DNA of 64,000 nucleotides from an uncultured Paracoccaceae bacterium (GTDB taxonomy: Bacteria; Pseudomonadota; Alphaproteobacteria; Rhodobacterales; Rhodobacteraceae), in the NCBI GenBank assembly GCA_947488605.1, contig CANKZJ010000001.1, positions 1 through 64,000 on the forward strand, written 5' to 3'. Every line of letters begins with the position of its first letter. Positions within the stretch are counted from its first letter, which is position 1. The notes under the pieces are model-generated. The model saw only the letters and a list, made by a program, of their open reading frames with translations. It ran no database searches and was not told the DNA's origin. Below are positions 60,389 through 64,000 of the stretch, one piece after another. The translations under genes and the position numbers were made by a program.

Positions 60389-61370
60389 AGCGATCACATT
60401 CACGGCCGCCGTTTTGGGCCTTGGGGCAATCGCCACAGGGCTGACGGCGCAATACCGTGCCACCAAGGCAGAAGAGCAGTATCCCGCGCTAGGGCAGTTT
60501 GTCGACGTGACCGGCGGGCAAGTACATTATATTCAAGATGGCAGCGGGCCGCATCTGATCCTGCTGCATGGTGCCGGTGGGAATTTGCGTGAATGGACCT
60601 TTGACTTGATGGGGCGGTTGACAGACCGCTACACCGTCACCGCATTTGATCGCCCCGGTTTGGGCTACACAGACCGCGTGCCGGGTGTGGCAACTGGCCT
60701 GACAGCGACCGAAGGTGATAGCCCGCAAGACCAAGCGAAAATGCTGCGTGAGGCTGCCGAAAAGCTGGGGATTACTGACCCGATTGTTGCCGGACACAGC
60801 TTTGGCGGGATTGTGTCATATGCATGGGCCGTTGCTGGCTTGGACGAAGACAGCCCGGCAAATGCCATAGCAGTCGTCTCGCTTGCTGGTGTTACCATGC
60901 CCTGGCCCGGTGGTTTGGCGCGCTACTACACCGTCAATGGCAGTGCCTTGGGCGGCCTGATTACCATTCCCGCGATTTCAGCACTGGTGCCGCAAAGCAT
61001 CGTTGAAACCAGCATTGAGGCTACTTTTGCACCGCAAACTGCCCCCGAGGGCTATGGCGACTATATTGGTGCAGGCCTGACGCTGCGCCCCAACAGCATG
61101 CGCGCCAACATCCGACAAGTGAACACATCGCGCCCACAAGTCGTTGAATTGTCAAAGCGTTACCCCGAACTGACCCTCCCGATAGAAATTGTGCACGGTG
61201 AAGACGATATGACCGTTCCAATTCATATCCACGCCGAGGAAGTCGCCAAGATCGTCCCACAGGTCAACACGACCCGCCTGCCCGGTGTCGGCCATATGCC
61301 CCACCATGCGGACCCCGCTGCAACGATCGCCGCAATTGATCGCGCGGCCGCGCGCGCGGGTTTTCAATAA
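60324..61370 (+). CDS. Alpha/beta hydrolase with N-terminal membrane anchor
   Basis: Product of about 348 residues if ATG 60324 is used; TTG starts near 60369-60381 would avoid most of the overlap with metA and are plausible. A hydrophobic segment ([18 protein letters not shown]) near the N-terminus is a signal or anchor. The catalytic set is clear: oxyanion loop [12 protein letters not shown], nucleophile GHSFGGIVS, acid HGEDDMTVP and histidine PGVGHMPHH. The substrate is unknown. The relation to metA is only positional. Confidence 0.82.
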   Translation: METGLTRYTRPPILSWIKLAVKAITFTAAVLGLGAIATGLTAQYRATKAEEQYPALGQFVDVTGGQVHYIQDGSGPHLILLHGAGGNLREWTFDLMGRLTDRYTVTAFDRPGLGYTDRVPGVATGLTATEGDSPQDQAKMLREAAEKLGITDPIVAGHSFGGIVSYAWAVAGLDEDSPANAIAVVSLAGVTMPWPGGLARYYTVNGSALGGLITIPAISALVPQSIVETSIEATFAPQTAPEGYGDYIGAGLTLRPNSMRANIRQVNTSRPQVVELSKRYPELTLPIEIVHGEDDMTVPIHIHAEEVAKIVPQVNTTRLPGVGHMPHHADPAATIAAIDRAAARAGFQ

Positions 61371-61436
61371 AGCCGGCTATCCGCGCACCGGTTTCATGGG
61401 TCTTGTGCTAACCTTCGCCGTATTGGAGGCCGTAGA

Positions 61437-61793
61437 ATGAAACGTGACATGGATTTGATGCGCGACTTACTTCTTAAGTTTGAAGCAACAACTGAACCGT
61501 ACATGCGGCAAGGGGAGTTGGTCGGTGATGACTTCTTGAACGCACAAGCTATTGATTTTCATATAAACCTAATGCTCTTAGATGATCTTCTGTATGATAA
61601 CGGGACCGCGCTAGCCCCGACAAACAAAGGGTACGATCTTCTCGACATGATCAGGGAGGAGGACATTTGGGAGCAGACCAAGAAAAGCGCCAATGATATC
61701 GGTGGTTTTACCGGGGAAGTCCTCGTGGCTCTGGCGAAGGGATTTATCAAGAAGAAACTGGAAAAGCATACCGGCCTTGAGATTGATCTTTAG
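61437..61793 (+). CDS. DUF2513 protein
   Basis: Product of 118 residues starting MKRDMDLMRDLLLKFEA, the DUF2513 hallmark; GGAGG lies just upstream. The family is small, of unknown function, often encoded in phages and genomic islands. The region is a little richer in A+T than its surroundings. A C-terminal basic stretch IKKKLEKHTGLEIDL ends the protein. No other mobile signature is near, so transfer is possible but not shown. Confidence 0.75.
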   Translation: MKRDMDLMRDLLLKFEATTEPYMRQGELVGDDFLNAQAIDFHINLMLLDDLLYDNGTALAPTNKGYDLLDMIREEDIWEQTKKSANDIGGFTGEVLVALAKGFIKKKLEKHTGLEIDL

Positions 61794-61942
61794 TTGGTCT
61801 TGGTTCGAAACAAGCCATGATGCACCATAATTGACGCAACCATGCTGCAGTTAAGGCTAACTTGGTGAAGCTTGGGCAAAGCAGAATTGCGCTTCCAGTC
61901 ACGAACCCCCATATATACTCCAAGAAAGTTGGGAGAGTTTTC

Positions 61943-62812
61943 ATGGATTTACCATTCGACGGAGGGATCAGCCGCTATTTTGCGGAAGATGCTCCTGATG
62001 ATGTACGCGAGGCTGTAAAAGCTGCAAGCAAGAATGACATCCCGAACGCTGACTTCCCTTATGATCGCCGCTGGAAACGCAGCGAATACGAAGAGGCGCT
62101 AGCCGCGCTTCAGATAGAGTTGGTGCGGATGCAAGCCTGGGCTCGCGAGACAGGTCAGCGTATCGCCATTGTCTTTGAGGGACGCGATGCCGCAGGAAAA
62201 GGTGGTACAATCAAACGGTTGCGCGAAAATCTTAATCCACGTGGTGCAAAGCTTGTGGCCCTGTCAAAGCCCACAGATGTCGAAGCCGACCAATGGTATT
62301 TCCAACGCTACATCGCCCATCTTCCCGCAAAAGGTGAAATTACGATATTTGACCGTAGCTGGTACAATCGTGGCGTCGTCGAGCATGTCTTTGGCTTTTG
62401 TAAACCCGAGCAACGCGAACGCTGGTTCGCGCAAACCCCCGAATTTGAAGATATGTTGGTCAATGAAGGGATCAAACTGGTCAAAATCTGGCTAAATGTC
62501 GGTCGCGCCACACAGCTTAAACGCTTCCTTGACCGCGAAAAAGACCCGTTGAAACAATGGAAGCTCAGCTGGATTGATGTTGATGGCCTTGCCAAATGGG
62601 ATGAATACACCGACGCGATTGGTGAAACACTTGAGCGGACCCACACAGATGTCGCACCTTGGACAATTGTACGCTCTGACGACAAACGCCGCGCCCGCGT
62701 GCAGGTTATTCGCCATGTCCTAGGCCAATTAGACTACGATCATAAGAACACGAAAGCCGTCAAACCACTTGATGACAAGATCCTCGGAGGTCCCGACCTC
62801 TGGCATGCCTAA
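61943..62812 (+). CDS. ppk2: Polyphosphate kinase 2
   Basis: Product of 289 residues from the ATG at 61943 with GGGAGAG upstream; a longer frame to 61862 is rejected. PPK2 moves phosphate between polyphosphate and nucleotides. Walker [18 protein letters not shown] (around residue 78), a lid region with [15 protein letters not shown] and [17 protein letters not shown] are all family-typical. It lacks the long N-terminal extension of class II/III fusions. It is followed by a TetR regulator whose start overlaps the last 8 bases. Confidence 0.92.
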   Translation: MDLPFDGGISRYFAEDAPDDVREAVKAASKNDIPNADFPYDRRWKRSEYEEALAALQIELVRMQAWARETGQRIAIVFEGRDAAGKGGTIKRLRENLNPRGAKLVALSKPTDVEADQWYFQRYIAHLPAKGEITIFDRSWYNRGVVEHVFGFCKPEQRERWFAQTPEFEDMLVNEGIKLVKIWLNVGRATQLKRFLDREKDPLKQWKLSWIDVDGLAKWDEYTDAIGETLERTHTDVAPWTIVRSDDKRRARVQVIRHVLGQLDYDHKNTKAVKPLDDKILGGPDLWHA

Positions 62813-63422
62813 ACGCGGTTATCATCATGGCAATCTGCGCGAGGCGCTGATTAACGGCTGTCTGACATTAATTGAAAAGCGTGGACCGACGGGTTTTACC
62901 CTGTCCGAGGCTGCGCGCGAGGCTGGTGTGACGCCTGCCGCCGTTTATCGTCACTTTGAAGGGCGCGAAGATCTAATCGCAGCGGCAGCGCATCAAGGCT
63001 ACGAGATGTTTGGCGACCTGATGGAACACGCCTACGGAAATGGACAACCTTCTGCGTTGACTGCGTTTGAATCTACGGGGCGCGCCTATTTGGCCTTTGC
63101 CCGAAAGTACCCGGGTTATTACATTGCGATGTTTGAATCCGGGATCTCCATTAACCGCACGCCCGAATTGCACGCCGTCGCCACCCGCGCGATGGGTGTG
63201 CTGGAAAAAGCAGCCGAAGAACTTAGCCAGCATATTCCAGCGGACAAGCGCCCGCCGCCGCAGATGTTCAGCGCGCATATCTGGGCTATGTCACACGGTG
63301 TTGTCGAACTTTTTGCCCGTCAGAACCCCGGCACTCAAAGTCCGTTTCCGCCCGAAGATTTATTGGAATCAGGGATCGGTATCTATCTGCGCGGTCTTGG
63401 CCTGATCGCGCCCGACAACTAG
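62805..63422 (+). CDS. TetR-family regulator
   Basis: Product of 205 residues from the ATG at 62805, overlapping the ppk2 stop; an ATG at 62772 would add 11. The N-terminal helix-turn-helix is seen in [20 protein letters not shown] and [15 protein letters not shown]. The C-terminal domain is helical, for ligand binding. It may control the ppk2 operon or the PagL-like gene that follows 10 bases downstream. The ligand is unknown. Confidence 0.9.
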   Translation: MPKRGYHHGNLREALINGCLTLIEKRGPTGFTLSEAAREAGVTPAAVYRHFEGREDLIAAAAHQGYEMFGDLMEHAYGNGQPSALTAFESTGRAYLAFARKYPGYYIAMFESGISINRTPELHAVATRAMGVLEKAAEELSQHIPADKRPPPQMFSAHIWAMSHGVVELFARQNPGTQSPFPPEDLLESGIGIYLRGLGLIAPDN

Positions 63423-63431
63423 AGGTCCCAT

Positions 63432-63947
63432 ATGGATAGTCGATTTGCTGTTTTTTTCTTTATAGTTGGTGGCCTCGACACATACCTGAACGACTGTCCC
63501 GATGCGTGTCTGCAAACCTCTGATGCGCCAGAGCGTGTACATGTCCAATATGGCGACACATTTTTTCAGGAAGACGATATCGGGTCCGAGATTTACGCGA
63601 TCTATGACATTCCCATGCGCTACGGCGCCTTTCAACCCACTGTGGGCGCAAGCCTGACCAGCGATAATGATCTCTGGGTCGGAAGTGGCGCAAAATGGTC
63701 GACAGAACGCATCTCGGACAGTCCGATCTTCATAGAGCTTTCGGTGATGCCGGGTGTCTATATCAGCGGCAACGGACCAGACATCGGCTTTCCGATCCAG
63801 TTTCGTGGTGCATTAGGGGCCGGCATCAATTTCAGCGAGACCGCGAGCCTGTCCGTCTTTTTTGACCATCGGTCGAATGCCAATGCGAGTGAAGTGAATT
63901 CTGGGATAGAGACGCTAGGTGTTCGGTTTTCGTATCAATTGGATTGA
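63432..63947 (+). CDS. PagL-like lipid A 3-O-deacylase
   Basis: Product of 171 residues, an outer-membrane beta-barrel enzyme by look. The C-terminal catalytic region reads FFDHRSNANASEVNSGIETL: His146 and Ser148 with Glu160 fourteen residues after the His, exactly the spacing of the PagL triad His126, Ser128, Glu140. PagL removes the 3-O acyl chain of lipid A at the outer membrane. An N-terminal hydrophobic stretch (FAVFFFIVGG) is a short, atypical signal. It is 9 bases after the TetR gene. Confidence 0.82.
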   Translation: MDSRFAVFFFIVGGLDTYLNDCPDACLQTSDAPERVHVQYGDTFFQEDDIGSEIYAIYDIPMRYGAFQPTVGASLTSDNDLWVGSGAKWSTERISDSPIFIELSVMPGVYISGNGPDIGFPIQFRGALGAGINFSETASLSVFFDHRSNANASEVNSGIETLGVRFSYQLD

Positions 63948-64000
63948 AATGCAAAGGGTGGTTCTCAGATTGCTCATCAGAAGCAAGCGGCATTCAGTTC
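63948..64000. other. Window end without a recognised gene
   Basis: The last 53 bases hold no recognisable start, terminator or RNA. They may be a leader of the next gene beyond the window. Confidence 0.5.

Noticed and set aside
61800-61820. TTCGAA with short flanking pairing, tRNA-like T-arm
   Set aside because: The flanking arms do not form a 5-base stem and no acceptor or anticodon arm can be placed.

Overview
The window looks like a chromosomal segment of a marine alphaproteobacterium of the Rhodobacterales (Roseobacter group). This placement is an inference. It rests on CtrA next to the DUF1153 regulator SciP, a HemB with a magnesium-type metal site, a 3-hydroxybutyrate dehydrogenase joined to a patatin-like lipase, paired dimethylglycine/sarcosine dehydrogenase-like oxidoreductases, Hint-domain proteins and a MetA with the acetyl-type glutamate. 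I see no insertion sequence, integrase, CRISPR array or prophage module. Genes are dense, with many 4-base ATGA/GTGA operon overlaps and several convergent genes that overlap at their stop codons.

Layout. 0-4.6 kb: cell-surface polysaccharide genes (two glycosyltransferases, UDP-galactopyranose mutase, a GxSxG protein). 4.7-7.6 kb: aroQ, a LuxR-type regulator without a luxI, a strongly structured non-coding RNA, and an MFS transporter. 7.9-9.7 kb: rpsB-tsf. 9.9-12.0 kb: a HupE/UreJ-like membrane protein and a DUF4198 periplasmic protein that diverge from overlapping start codons. 12.1-15.3 kb: pseudouridine breakdown (psuK-psuG), a DUF502 protein, a LysE-type exporter. 15.3-19.2 kb: patatin/bdhA, a candidate small RNA with its own promoter and terminator, and an orphan YejA-like binding protein. 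19.3-23.9 kb: aquaporin, XRE-cupin regulator, AMP-forming ligase, DsbA-like protein, Bcr/CflA exporter. 23.9-29.1 kb: mfd, a small membrane protein, hemB. 29.1-36.7 kb: DUF4399, SYLF lipoprotein, two head-to-head 802/803-residue FAD/GcvT oxidoreductases, a MobA-like transferase, a Hint protein. 36.9-40.6 kb: tRNA-Leu(CAA), a VTT membrane protein, dsbB, and an Lrp-type regulator divergent from arginase-ornithine cyclodeaminase. 40.8-49.4 kb: gyrA, two beta-barrel-like proteins, trmFO, a methyltransferase, gluQ, hisI, a degenerate IscU-like scaffold and a 40-residue membrane protein. 49.5-56.2 kb: recG-ligA, ctrA, sciP, mnmA. 56.3-64.0 kb: a second Hint protein, duplicated YHS-domain genes, a P-loop protein with metA, a hydrolase, DUF2513, polyphosphate kinase 2, TetR, and a PagL-like lipid A deacylase.

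How the genes fit together. Arginase plus ornithine cyclodeaminase converts arginine to proline under a probable Lrp-type switch. PsuK and PsuG salvage pseudouridine. BdhA and the patatin suggest polyhydroxybutyrate turnover. SciP and CtrA form a regulator/antagonist pair. Most other genes are housekeeping. The least explained elements are the two RNAs (about 6003-6220 and 17165-17240), the overlapping divergent start at 11237/11238, the Hint proteins and the P-loop protein ahead of metA. No single undescribed system stands out with strong support; these are the best places to look.
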